A stretch of 64,000 nucleotides of DNA from Thecamonas trahens ATCC 50062 (Eukaryota > Apusozoa > Apusomonadida > Apusomonadidae), in the NCBI RefSeq assembly GCF_000142905.1, contig NW_013657678.1, positions 523,235-587,234 of the forward strand, written 5' to 3'. Below are positions 1-12,467 of this stretch, piece after piece. Position 1 is the first letter of the stretch; each line of letters opens with the position of its first letter. Under the pieces are notes generated by a model. The model made no database searches. It saw only the letters and a program-made list of their open reading frames with translations, and was not told where the DNA came from. Made by a program: the position numbers and the translations under genes.

Positions 1-3000
1 GCCCAGCTCTGGGCGTCGACGGTCGAGGCCGAAGCGCAGCACAGCAGCCGTGCCGAGGCAGTGACGCCGACGTCGTCGGGCCTCTCTACCCCGACCGCAG
101 CTGGCCGTAAGACCTCACTTGTTGTGGACCTCAACCAGCTCGCCACGCAGCTTGCGCCCGTCTCCGACTCGCCGCCGCCTGCGCCGCTCGAGATCACCGC
201 GCCCAACTCGGTTGAGTGCATCCAAAAGTCGATTGTCTTTGGCCTTCTCCTCGCCTCGTCGAACACCCACTGGACGCCTGCGCTCGAGCACAAGTTTACC
301 CAGGCCTCGGCTTCGTACGCGCTCATCAAGTTCATTGACCTCTTCCGCACCACGCCCTCGTTCGCCGGCGCGTTCTCTGCCACACTACAGCCGCCAAATC
401 TTCGCCACCTGCACTGGTTCCTCTCGTCGCCGGCTATCGACGTCCGCCAGATCGCACTCATCTTTGTCGAGGTGGTCTCGCGGCGCGTGGCCTCTTTCCG
501 CTACCTCGGCCAGTACGTCCCGGTTGTCTACAAAGACCTTGTTCTTGCCTTTCTCGCCGACGCCTCGTCCGGCGCCGGTGCCATCCTCCACCAGGCCACC
601 ATCAGCCGCCTCGCCGCCGCCATGCCCGACGCCAAGTGGGGCCAGCTGTACTCGTCAATGGTGACCCCCGGCGTCAACCTGCTCGATCCTCTTGGCATTT
701 TTGAGCGTTCGCCGCTCCATACCCAGACTGCTGTACCACCGGATCAGATGCTCCTCGCGGACGAGGCGCAGTCTGCGCTTGAACCGGCAAAGCCCGCGAC
801 GGCGTTTGCTACTCTCGACGCGCCGCACACGGTTCGCACGCTCCGCTTTATCCACGTCAACACCGACTGGACGTCGGTCAAGAATGATGGCACGACGCCG
901 GGCCTTGCGCCCAGCCCGCGTCTCGACGGACCTGAGGCGCGAAGCCGGACCCGCGCCATGACCACCTCGGGATCCAACTGGTTCTCTGCTGCCGAAAACG
1001 TCTCACGCGAGCAGCAGGCTGCAGTAGTGACCGACTACATTGCGCTGCTCGACAAGCCGGCTGTGCCATCCAGCAGTGCCAGCAGCGATGTGGCCCATTC
1101 GCCGTCGCGATCGTTGGCCTCTGTCTTTCTCCCACCGACTGATGAAGGAGATGGCCTCACCAAGCCCAAGCTCGAGGCTTCGGCCGTGGCCGACCTTGCC
1201 GACGCGGTTCTCGCCGAGTTTGACCTCGACCACTTTGGGCCCGACGGCGAGGTCCCCAGCTCGGACCACCCTATCATGCCGTTTCTGGCCTCGGTCTACA
1301 CTCGGCAGTGGCAGCTTGTCGGGCGTGTGCGGAAGCGAGCCGCTGTGGTCCAAGCCCAGCTCGACGAGGTGGCTATGGCGAAATCGAACCGAGCAAAACT
1401 CCTCGACAGCGTCGGCCCTGGCGAGAGCCTCCCACCTCGGGCTGCAACCAAGGTGAAGCAACTCGAACGCAAGATCAAGATCCGACAGAACAAGCTGTTG
1501 AAGGCCGAGGGAGCGCTCGAAGAGACACGGACCGAGCTGGAGGCTGTGTCCTGGCAGACGCAGCTGCTGCAGCTCATTGGGCTCATGTACGCGCTTGTCC
1601 ATGAGAACAAGCGCGACGACGACGACTCGTCGATCCAGGCCGAGCACGACAAGTGGCGCGCTGCGCTGTTCAAGCTGGCGTCATCGGTGGTTGAGGCCGC
1701 CACTTACGTCGGCATGGTCGGGCTCATGAAGGCCGGCAAGTCGTCGACCATCTCGGGCTTGGTCGGGGTTGACGTCTGCCCGTCACGGGCGTCGGCCATG
1801 ACCGTCATCCCCACGGTCATTACTCATGTCCAAGGCAAGGCCGTCCCGACGCTCACCCTCCCACCCGGCACAGTCAAGGCACTCAACAAGTCGCTTGACA
1901 TGATCCGCCACGCACTGAGCCACCGGGCCGAGGCAACGCGGGCAGTAGCGCTGGGCCACACCGGCCTGGAGCTGGTCCTTGACTCGGCACCGGAGCTTGT
2001 GTTTGACTCGGAGCCAGTGGCCGGCGTCGACAACGTGCTCTCGCGCTTGGTGCTGGCCAACGACACTCTGCGGCTGGTTGAGATGCTCGACGTCGACGGG
2101 CCCAACCCGCTCGAGTCGATTGCCGACCTCGCTGACTTGCCGCTCATCGAGCTCGAGTTTGCGGTCATGGCCCAGACCGGCATGTTTGGCCGGCTGTCGT
2201 TCATCGACTCGCCAGGCCCGAACGAGTTTGGTATGGACATGCTGTCGGACGTGCTGCGGCGGACGCTGCGGCAGGCCTCCATCATTGCTATTGTTCTCAA
2301 CTACGCCTCGCTCCAGTCTTCGGCGCAGGCCAACATCAACTCGATCATCTCGGACATCACCGCCGATTTGCAGCAGGAGATCTACGTGTTTGTCAACAAG
2401 TTTGACCAGCGCAACATCCGGTCTGGCGACATGGACGAGGACGAAGTCAAGGCTTTTGTCGCTCAAAACCTGTTTGGCACGCCCAAGTTGCAGCCTGGTC
2501 CGAGCTCGCCGGCGAGCGGATCCGGCGAGACCGGCTCTGGCACGCCAGGTGCTGCGGCTGCTGCTACGGCTCCCTCCGGCGCCACACCTCCTGCGTCACC
2601 ACCGGGGGCACAAAGCCACATTCCGCGGATCAAGCCGCAGAACGTGTTTGCGGTCTCGGCCAAGTACGCGCAGTACGCCAACACGGCACGGCAGTACCTG
2701 TCGTCGTTTGCGCTTGCGGCAGCCGAGGCAGCCGAAGCAGCCGAGGCGAGTCGGGCGGCCAGTTCGGAGGCTGGCGAGCTGTTGCCGTCGGCTACCGGAA
2801 GCGCGACCGGTGACGAGAGCGGGAGCGACTCGGACTCGATCCAGATCTCGTCGGATGACGACGGGTCCGACCTAGCCGAGCTGGGGAGCGAGGTTGGGAG
2901 TGGTGTGGGCGATGACGGATCGTGTTGTGGCTCGTCGTCGTCGGAAGACCTCGGGTTGGTCGAGGTGCCATCGCCAGACGTGTACCCATGGGTCAAGGAC

Positions 3001-5396
3001 TTTGCGCGGATTGCTTGGGGCGAGACGTGGACGGACGACGTGGTGTATCCGAAGATGGTGGAGGAAAACGATATTGGGTCGTTCCAGGAGGGCGTGGAGG
3101 CTGTGTGGCACAACTCGCGGCTCAACGAGCCGCTCGAGTCCATGCTCCGGCATTGCTACACCAACGCCGGCATCATCTCGTTGCGGCAAGCGCTGGTCGA
3201 GATGTCGCTGGTGTGCAAGGCGTTTGTTCAGGATGTACATGTGCAGCTCTCAACGGTGGCAGCGTCTGTGGAGAACCTTGAGTCTTTTCTCGTCACTTCG
3301 GCCACAACGCTCGAGGTCATCCGCGAAGCAGTCAACGAGATCAAGCACTTTGCGTACTCGCAGGCGTCTGCGCGGCTACCGTCACTCATTGCCGACGCCA
3401 TCTCGGTGACGTCGCTCTCGCTGATGACCGATCCTGCGCAGATTCTGGATCTTGTGGATGCTGAGCTGGCGTCGCCGGACCGTGTACCCGGCACGCTCGA
3501 GGCCAAGGTGGTGCGGGCCAGGTTTGAAGCCATCTTTGATTCTCGCAAGCGTGCGCGGACGTCGGCCGGCTCTGTGCCCGACAATGTCAAGTTTGCGTCG
3601 CAGGAGCAGGCAAGCGAGTTTGTTGACTTTATGACGCACGTCTTCAAAGTGGCGTCTCTCAACATCCAGTCTGCATTGGTCTCCAAGCTTCTTTCGGGCG
3701 CGCGCGGCATCATTTCCGAGATCGAGGCCAAGGTCAAGGAGGTACTCGAGCCGCACCTGCTGGCGTACCAGAACGACGTGCAAAAGGTGCTTGAGCTCTC
3801 GATTGTGTTCCCTGAGCTTGAGACGCCCGAGCTCGAGTCGTTCGCCCACGACATCCAGACGCACACGCTGCGGACGCTGGACAAGTCGTCGACGCGCAAG
3901 TTTGCGGTCTTTGGCTGTTCAAATACATCCCGGTACCGTCTCTCCGCAAGTCGTCTGCGTACGAGGTGTCTGGGCGAGTGATCAAGGACGCGTTTGAGGC
4001 TGGCTTGCAGCGGGTAGCCGAGGCGACGATGGACTCGGCCGAGTCGATGTCGGAGATGTTCCAGGCCAAGGTCGATGAGTACGGATCGCGTGTGGAGCGC
4101 GAGCTGTACCGGTTGATGTATCGCATCAAGCAGACGGTCGACAATAAGCGGTCAGCACACGACCACTCTGTCATTGTGCAACAGTCGTGCGAGGAGATGC
4201 TGTGGAAGTACAACCAGCTGGTGACTCGCCGAAAGACGCTGCTGCAGGCGCTGGAGGCCCGACTGCTGGCTACCGGGTCGTTTTCGGCCATTCAGGGCGA
4301 GGGTGGTGCCGGGCGGGCCGACGTTGGAGCCGCGGTACCGTCGTCGTCGGTCCTCTCGCCCAAGTCGTTTGAGCCGTCCGAGTCGGTCATTGCGCTGCAG
4401 CTGTTCGAGGAGATTGCCGTGGGCGTTCCGCATGGAGCAGGTGACGGCGATGGAGCAGGCGCCGACGCGCTGGGCACAAGCAAGAGCAGCGGCGCGCAGC
4501 CAAGCCAGGCGCCGTTGATGGTGACGCCGGCGTCGGCGCTAGCGAGCGTCGAGCCAGTCCAAGTGCTCGAACCGCTGGGTGACTCGATTCTCGGTGTGCT
4601 GTACCATGGCTTGTACCGCGGCGCCAAGGTTGCCGTCCGCAAGGTGGCGGCGGAGAGCCCAGTCGAGCACGCGGCGGCAGTGAGCAGTGCCAGTGGCCTC
4701 TGCACCGTGGCAAACTCGTCGCTGGTTCCGGTGCTCGGCTACTCTGAGACGTGCCCAACCGCGGTGTATGTGGTGTACGAGTTTTCGCATGCCTCGCCGC
4801 TCTCGGTCCTCATCCGAAAGGAGGGCGGCCTACTCGACGAGATGGATGAGCGGGTCTCGATTCTGCATGACGTGGTGTGCGCGGTTGCAGCGCTGCACAA
4901 GGCCGGGCGAGTGCACGCCAATCTCAACCTGGGCAACGTTCTTGTCCAGCGGTCGCGGCGGGGTCAGGTGACTGGCGCATACCTGACATCGAGCGCTGTA
5001 CTGGTGCCGACCAAGCTCGACGCGTTTGAGCGGCAAGTCATGCGTGGCAAGCACATGTACTACCCACCAGAAATCCTCGCGACATGGATGAGCGGCGAGA
5101 GTGTCGAGGCCACGGCATGGACTCAAGCAGCGGACGTTTACGCGCTCGGAGTCCTCGCTTATGAGCTCTTTACCGGTATTGCGCTGGCGGAGCATGCGCA
5201 GCACTTTACGCCCGAGGCGCTGGTGGCCGGAACCCGGCCGATGTTCCCGCAGGGCTTTGTCGATGATCATCCAGGAGTGGGTGACCTTGTAGAGGCCTGC
5301 TGGGACGCCGACGCCGCAAAGCGGCCTGACTGCACCTCGGCACTGCAGCTGCTCAAGACCATGCAGTTTACGGTTGCGTTTGATCGGGTGTTTTAA
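1..5396 (+). CDS. CrfC/dynamin-like GTPase fused to a C-terminal pseudokinase (5' partial, one frame break)
   Basis: The frame is open from the first base of the window with no certain ATG, so the 5' end lies outside. Counting from base 1, the product has a helical region, a coiled coil (about residues 470-540), a P-loop of form GLMKAGKS (about 575), a DSPG switch (about 736), an NKFD motif (about 799), an acidic Ser/Asp linker (about 940-985), and a kinase-like fold from about nt 4550. The loop sequence, the NKFD-Q-R-N block and the later W-V-K-D-F-A segment resemble bacterial CrfC/YjdA GTPases. The kinase part has Arg-Lys in place of the VAIK lysine, H-A-N-L-N instead of HRD, and no DFG, so it is probably inactive. 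The reading frame breaks at the TTT at 3910-3912; one more T restores continuity (KFAVF then WLFKYIP), as in the paralogue at 29449-35126. Substrate and partners are unknown. Confidence 0.75.
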
Positions 5397-5890
5397 CTCC
5401 GGCCAACTAGCGTCCTGCCTGCGACTGGATTTGGGCAGTCGGCGTGCACTAGCACAGAAATGAACTGATGACATCTTCAAACAACGTTACAGTGTTGCTA
5501 GCCGAGCGGGATCGACGAGTCTTGAGAAATCGTCGCACCTGCTTCCCTGGCCTCCAGGACCAGCAGCATCGTGCCAATCGGCACGGTATTCTCCGTGCAT
5601 ACGAGCAATCATCGTCAGCTCGTATGTGCGTGATTTAGGACTATAATTGTGCGCGAGAGGTGTCCGTCGTCGCCATCGCGCATCGTCATCGAAGGGTGGG
5701 CGGGTGGGTTCCAGCTCCGTCGGAGCCGACTGTGTCGACGCCATCGGAGCTATTAGCAAAGCAAGGTGCCAGCCGCTTCGCTTTGCAAGGTGCCAGCCGA
5801 CGGCGAGTGCCAACGACTCGCAGCAGTTGCAGTGGCGCTTGATGCAGGGTTTCTCAACAATGTGCAGGCGGGGCTCGCCGAAGAAGCGCA
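5397..5890. other. Intergenic stretch, convergent 3' ends
   Basis: About 490 bases between two convergent genes. No gene is supported. It holds a short direct repeat of a 12-base motif (aaggtgccagcc) near 5763-5800 and otherwise nothing recognisable. Confidence 0.6.
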
Positions 5891-8800
5891 TCAGAAGAGG
5901 TTGGTGAGCTCGGCTAGATTTGTGTCGGAGAGGAAGGCGACAGAAGCCATGAGAACACCGCCGATGACCTTGAGTGGCTCAAAGAAGAGAATGTCGGCAA
6001 CAAGGGTGTAGAAGAAGGTGCGGAGCCATGAGTGAACAACCGGACGCGAGAACTTGAGGCCGTAGACGATGACCAGGAGCGAGCAGCCGGCCGAGACGAC
6101 GACCAGGATGACAAAGACCAGCCAACCGAACCAACCCGCGAGCTTGCCATGGCGCATGGCTTCCTCCTCCGCGGCAAGCTTGTAGTGGCGAAGGGCGACG
6201 ACGCTGAGGAACTCTTCAAACTCAATGGCGCCGCTGGCGTCGGTGTCGATGACCTTGAATATGTTTTCGAGCTCTTTGGGTTCAACGATCCAGCCGCGGT
6301 GAGACATGATTACGGCGACTTCGCTGCGGTCGAGCGAGCCGTTGCCATCGAGGTCCATGCGGGCAAAATCCGAGGCGGCGAGGTTAAGGACGTTGCGCGG
6401 GAGGGCCGCAATCATCTCGTCGACGGTTGGCTTGTACGCCTTGCGGCAGAGGCAGCCACAGCGACGGGGGCCCTTGCGCTGAGCGAGCTTGGTAGCGCCG
6501 TCGTCTGACTCGGACGAGAACGACGAGCCAGCGAGGCGCTTGCGGGCAACGCCAGAGGCGACCGGGATCCCGCGATCGCTGCCAATCGAGGATGAAAAGT
6601 CGTAGCGATTCTTGCGGACGGCCTCGGTGGTCATGAGCAAGGCGTCTGCTAGCGCGTCGTGGACGTCACGGGCTGAAAGCGAAGACGATGACGATGAGGC
6701 TGACGTGCTGGTCGAGGCCGACGACGACGAGAAACTGCCTTCCTCCTGCTCCGAGACGCTCGACGACGACGAGGCGCGAGATTCCGAGAGCGAGAGACTC
6801 TCTGTGAAGCGGTCGGGCATGAGCGAGACGTTGTCGAACGAGTGGTGATCGCCGCCACGGCCGATGGCGTCTGCCGGCGAGGCACTCGGATTCATCCACA
6901 GCCAATGGCGCTCGCGCGGGAGGAGGCCATAGACGGTACCGGCCGAGGACTTGCGCATGAGGATGGCGGCGAGGGTGAGCGGGCCAAAGAGAACCGGCCC
7001 GATGATGACCGAGACGACGAGCTCTGTGATTCGGCCGCGGGTGCCCGAGACCGAGTCGTCGTCCTGGTCGCGGTAGAAAGCGGCAGCGACGGCCATGCCT
7101 GCAGTGAGGGTGGTGAGGAGAACGGCAGCACGGAAGACACGAGTGAAGGGATCGTCCTCGAGCTTGAGGGCCAGTGACAGCCAGAGGTGCTTGTGGACCA
7201 TCGACTCTTTGAGCGTGTGCCAAAGCAGGTGCTTCTTGCCTCTGATCTTGGCGCGTTTGGCACGGAGGAAGGCCGAGAGCTTGCCGGTTCGGTCGACAAG
7301 GAGCAGCTCGCGGTCACGGATGTCGTACATGTAGAGGAACGGGAGCGCGATGAGGAAGGCGGCCCAGAGTATGACGACGACGATGAGGGCCTCGGGCTGG
7401 TCCTCGACGCTGCCGAGGCGGGCAAAGTCCGAGGCATCGAGAGTGTTGACGGCAAACGTGGTGAGATGGTTGCAGACGCACTCTGCGTGGGAGCCGCGGA
7501 CGACGGTGCCGACCTGGCACCCGGTGGTGTTCCATCCGCCCAAGGCGTCGCTCCAAAAGACGCAGGCATCTGCGCCGAGCTCTGCGCCGCTGAGCGGGAT
7601 GACGATGCGGATGGGATCCGGGGCGCGGTCGACAGCAAGTTTGCCCTGAACAGCTGGGAGCGCGGCGCCGAGCGAGAGTGCAGACGCCGGGGTGGTGGCA
7701 TAATCGAGCGAAATGACAGCGGCCGAGAGGGCGTCAAAGGCAACGGTGCCGTTGGGGTCGCCGACACGGCGGCCGCCGTTAAAGGCGTACGGGTTGGAGG
7801 AAAAGGCGAGGCACTTTTCGCGGACCGAGGTGCTTGCGTCGATGCCTGTCGAGGTGAGGGCGGCGATGGGGTGGCGACAGCGGAGCAGGCCTCGACCACG
7901 GTGACAGCGGCCTGTGGATCGCGGGTCGGCTTGCTGGCGGCGATATTAGCGACAGCAAACTGCTGAACCTCGAGGCGAAACATCGAGTTGGAAGCGACAA
8001 GCGGGGCCATGCCGTCGACGGCGTCGGCCATGAGGGCGTCAGTCACGTCGGAGAGGAGAGCAAAAGCGGTCGCTGTGGCGGATCCGTCCGAGGAGGAGCC
8101 AGCGGCGCCGTCGGCGCGGATGATGGCAGCAAGGGCGGTCGAGACCGACGAGGCCTGGGCCTCGGATACGCGCTTACCAACGAGGCCGGCGACGAGCTGC
8201 TGGACCATGGCAGTGGCGCGGATGGTGAGTGCTGGTGACACCTCGGCAGGCGTGCCGAGGACAAGCGAGAGAAGGGAAGCGGTCTGCGCGAGTTCGCCGA
8301 CGGTGCTGTTGGTGACTCGCGAGACCGAGGAAAGGACGTTGAACAGACGGAGGCGCGAGGTCTGCGCAACCGGATCAACGGTGGCGCCCGGGGTGGGCGG
8401 CGGTCCGTTGAGGACTGCCGAGATGGAGGAGATGAGCTGGCGCGCCTGGTGGGTGTTGCCGAGGGCGATGGCGTCGGCGAGGATGCCGTCGATGAGCGAG
8501 GCAGCGGCGGCGCCTGGTGAGCCTGAGGCGACAGGGAAGGGGCGGACGCGGAGAGTGAGGCGGACGGGCGGGGCAGCACCGAAGCGGTCGTCGGAGACAA
8601 TGCCGATGACCGAGACCCGAAAGTCATCTGCGGCGAGGCCAGCCTGCAGGTAGACCGAGTGCGAGGTTCCGATGGACGAGGGCACCAGGTCGACGCGGTC
8701 GCCAGAGGGAAGCTCTTGTTGGATGGCGTAGAGGACGGTGTCGTCGTCTGCGTCTGTCCAGCCTGCAAAGGTAAATGTGACGAGGGTGGCGGCGGTAGCA

Positions 8801-11800
8801 TCGGACGAGACGTTAGTGGTGAAAGTGCCGCCTGCGGGGACAGCGTTGAGGAGTACACGCTGCGAGGCGATGAAAAAGTAGGGAGAGATGGCGCGGGTGC
8901 CGACAACCGTAGCCGAGCCGCGAAAGGTGGCGTGCGGGTAGGCGGCACGCCAGGCAGCATCGACAGAGCGCGAAGTGATGCGCGTTCCAGGGCTAGCACG
9001 GGCAAAGGTGCCCGACTCGCGGATGACACGGACGTAGAGACGAAAGTCGTAGTCGATCTCGGTCCGCATGCGATTTGCGCGGATGCCAAAGTTGCGCATG
9101 GTGGCTGTCGTGGTGGCGAGGGTGTCGTTGTCGGGATGGAGGTCGATGCGGCTCGCTGACTCATCCCAGAGGAACTCGAGGGTGTCGTCGGCGAGCTCGG
9201 GCAGGACCTCGGAGAGAAAGATGATGACTTCGTTGACGTTGGGCACGAGGTCGTCGTCACGCCAGACGGCGCGGGTGCTGACAAACGGCAGGTTTGCGCG
9301 GGTGACGACGGCGGTAGTGGTTGCGGAGCGGGCACCTTGAGCAACGCGGAGAGTAATAGTCATGTCGGAGCCGAGGGGAGCGGTGAGCAAGGCAACCGGG
9401 ATGGAGAGCAAAGGACTTGACCAATCAACCGAAGACGGTGCGGAGACGCACGCGCTTCCGCCTGCAGAGCACGACCACGTGTAGGTGAGGCCGCCAGCGA
9501 CGGCGTCTGGATCGTAGGAAGCGGAGCCGTCAAGGTCAAGGTTAGCATTGGAGAGGATGGTCCGTGCTGCACCGCCCTTAATGTGGGCAACGAGCTGCGA
9601 GAAGCGGACCGAGACCGAGACGGTGTCAACTGACGACTTGGCAACAGCGAGGGCAGTGGTGGAGACGTTGACCTTGAAGACGTGAGTCGATCCCGGCGGG
9701 AGCGATCCCGGTGGAAGGAGAAGGACATTGCGGGCTGGGTCAGCGACACCAGTCGCGAACGGATCGACTGGCCCGGAGAGAGTGGACCAGGAGATGGCGA
9801 CTGGGGTTGTGGCATCCGAAGGGCATGCGGCAAAGGCGACCGAGACGTCGACGGCGAGCGGAGTGCGCGAGGTTATGGCCAGGGATTTGGCGGAGAGGGC
9901 GATGAGCGGCGTGCCTGGATCCTTGACAACGGTTGTCTGTGCAGAGGACGAAACGCCGAGCCAGTCGGTTACGTTGACCTCAAAGACGTACGGCGTGGCA
10001 GTCGGCCAACCACCGACATCAATTGAGATACGCGAGGCAGGAAAGGCGGCATCGAGGGCGGCCGAGACGACGAGGTCGACGGGCGAGACGAGGCGAAACG
10101 TAGTCTGGGTGCGGATGCCCGACGAGGTGGTGGCATCGATAGCGATGGTGCCACACGAGTCGACGGTTGGTGGCGCGATGAGGTTAGCAACGGGCTGGGC
10201 CGAGTTGGGGGCGGCCTGAAGTACGACACCGGTGGCGGCGCGGGTGGCGGCGTCGAGAACAGGAGCGGCGAAGAGGAGCATGTTGCCCGGAACGGCGGTC
10301 GGTGACGCGCCGAGGACGACGGTGAGTTTGGAGGGCGTGGCCCAGGTGCAAGCAGCCGAGGATCCGAGGATTGCGGCGTTGGAGAAGAGCGAGGAGCAGA
10401 CAATGTCGGGTGAAGCGAGCGAGGCGCCAGCCAAGTTGGTGGGGCGATCCCAGGTGACGCTGACAGTGGTTCCGGTGCGCGAGAAAATGGCAGTAGGGGT
10501 GGGGTCCGGCGGCGGCGGCGGCGACGGCGGTGGCGACGGCGGCGGCGGAGGTGGCGACGGAGGCGGAGGAGGCGATGGCGGCGGCGGAGGAGGCGACGGT
10601 GGTGGAGGCGGCGGTGGCGGCGGGGGTGGCGACGGCGGCGATGGCGGCGGTGGCGGTGCGGGCGGCGACGGACAGGCCGAAATGGCGACGACCGGGGTGG
10701 TAAAGCTGTCGGCAAACGAGGTGTAGACCTTTGGCGGAGAGACGGTTGTGTCGACGTCGACGTTAGCGTAGGCTGTACCAGAGTTGGCCTCGACCAGTTC
10801 GTCGGTGCAGGAAAAGTCGACCGTGGAGCAGCGGGAGAGCCAGAGGAAGCCCGACGCGCCCTCGTTGATATACGAGACATAGAAGACGAGGTCAGCGGCA
10901 TTGAGAGCGATGTTGACGTTGGAGACGGCGTTGTTTGTGGGCGAGATGTCGTAGCCGGTGCAAGAAGAAATGTTCATGTCACATACGACGACGCGGGCCT
11001 TGGACTCGGCTGAGCGAGTGTCAGTGGTGGCGACGTAGACGAGGCGACCGACCTCATCGATGGCGATAGACGGCTCAATGCCTGACTCGTCGACGGCGCC
11101 GCCCGAGGCGTTGTGGATGGAGCACGCGCTCAGGTCGTCATTGCACTTGAAGACAAAGGCCCTGTTAGTGACGGCAAAGTTGTTCTGCACAGCGATGTAG
11201 ACGGTCGAGGTGACAGAGTCATAGGCGATGGACGGCGCCAGGCCCGAGTTGATGCCCTGTGAGGCGAGCGTTGAAACGTCTACGGTGAGGTCGCACGATT
11301 GACCACCGTTGATACAGCGGTGGACATGCAGGTGGTTGCTGTTGTACTGGGCCGGGGAGGCAACAAAGACGCGGTTGTTAGCAGGATCAGCAACAACCGC
11401 CGGCCGTTTTGCCGCCTGAGCAAAGGGCTCGATCTGGACCGCGTAGCACGAAGTAAAGTTGAACGAGCACGAGAAGAGGTACATCGAGTTTGAGAAGATA
11501 ACGTGTTCCATGGCGATGTAGTACCTGCCTGCAACAGGATCGATTTCGATGTGGGGATGTGTACAGGCGTCTGTCTGGGCGTCTTGAAGATGAGAGACAC
11601 AGTCTGTACCGTCCTTGTTACACCTGTACACATACAGCACACTAGAGGCATCAACATGGCATGCAGCGGTAAAGAGGTAATCATCACCAGCTGCCACTCG
11701 CGACATGGGCGTTGCCCCGCATGCACCAGTCTGATCAGCTGCAACAGAGACCGAAGAAGAAGAACACTGCCCGAGCGAAAGAGGCACGAGGCTGGCCAGC

Positions 11801-11850
11801 ACAAGGACAATTGGTACCACGGCCATGTAGAGGAGGGGGCGTGCCCACAT
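5891..11850 (-). CDS. Polycystin-1-like GPS-domain membrane receptor (one frame break)
   Basis: ATG at 11850 gives a signal peptide (MWARPLLYM...VPLSLGQC). About six extracellular units follow, each with a Cys pair spaced 7-8 residues apart, then a proline-serine tract (10510-10680), then a REJ/PKD-like ectodomain. Near 7570-7450 is a clear GPS autoproteolysis motif: C-V-F-W, W-N-T-T-G-C, then C-V-C-N-H-L-T-T-F. After it come a first membrane helix, a cytoplasmic loop with a KHLWLSL...DPFTR segment typical of polycystin-1-like proteins, further helices, two canonical EF-hands (DLDGNGSLDRSE and DTDASGAIEFEE) and two last helices including an EPLKV motif. The frame changes at the G4 run 7868-7871; one extra base restores ATPIAALT. 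About 1,986 residues after correction. The protein stops where the polycystin channel module would begin. Likely a surface adhesion or sensory receptor. Confidence 0.75.
7868..7871 (-). other. Frame break in polycystin-like gene
   Basis: Upstream frame reads VEACSAVATP and the downstream frame continues IAALTSTG toward the GPS motif. Adding one base to this four-base run joins them without loss. Probably a consensus under-call. Confidence 0.7.
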
Positions 11851-12467
11851 GGTCTGGTAGCGAGATGGGTGTAGTGGCGTGTGTGTGGTGGGGGTGGGGG
11901 GGNNNNNNNNNNNNNNNNNNNNNNNNNNNNNNNNNNNNNNNNNNNNNNNNNNNNNNNNNNNNNNNNNNNNNNNNNNNNNNNNNNNNNNNNNNNNNNNNNN
12001 NNTTTTGTTTTTTTTTATTTACTCTTACTCTTCTGCTCGTACGTCCGCCTCTAATACTTCAATTTCTTTTTTTTAATAATTCACAACTTACTCTCTTTTC
12101 CCCCCGTGCCCTCCACACAAGGACCTTATTCTGTCTTTTTCCCCTTACAAAATTAATTCTGATATCCTCACTTTAGACCCAGACCCTCTTACCGCAACCT
12201 CCAACCTATTTTAAAATTGGGGGGGGGGGGGGGGGGGGGGAGGGGGAGGTGGCGCGAGACCTTTGCTAATATAGCGGACTGACAAAGCTTCTTGTTTGTC
12301 ATTGGGGATGTCACGGTGGTGCGCGATGGAGGCTGTGTGGCTTGGTTGGCCGGCTCATCTCAAGCTTCAGCCATGTGAGACGCCGATCGGTCGGCGCGGG
12401 GTGAGCTGTGTGTGTTGTTCACTTTTTCGACGGGCGACAACGCGTCCGAGCGACTACAATGGGGATA
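11851..12467. other. Intergenic region containing an assembly gap and low-quality sequence
   Basis: Bases 11903-12002 are 100 N. The following 12003-12218 are unusually AT-rich and T/C-rich compared with the rest of the window, and end in a 22-base G run (12219-12240). This looks like a poor read end or a misassembled joint. No gene is supported. Confidence 0.7.
11903..12002. other. Assembly gap (100 N)
   Basis: Exactly 100 N, the conventional filler for a gap of unknown size. It lies upstream of the polycystin-like gene and downstream of the RIF1-like gene, so promoter sequence may be missing. Confidence 0.98.

Noticed and set aside
61-63. GTG at 61 as a start codon of the first gene
   Set aside because: The frame is open to the window edge, eukaryotic genes rarely start at GTG, and the paralogue has several hundred more N-terminal residues.
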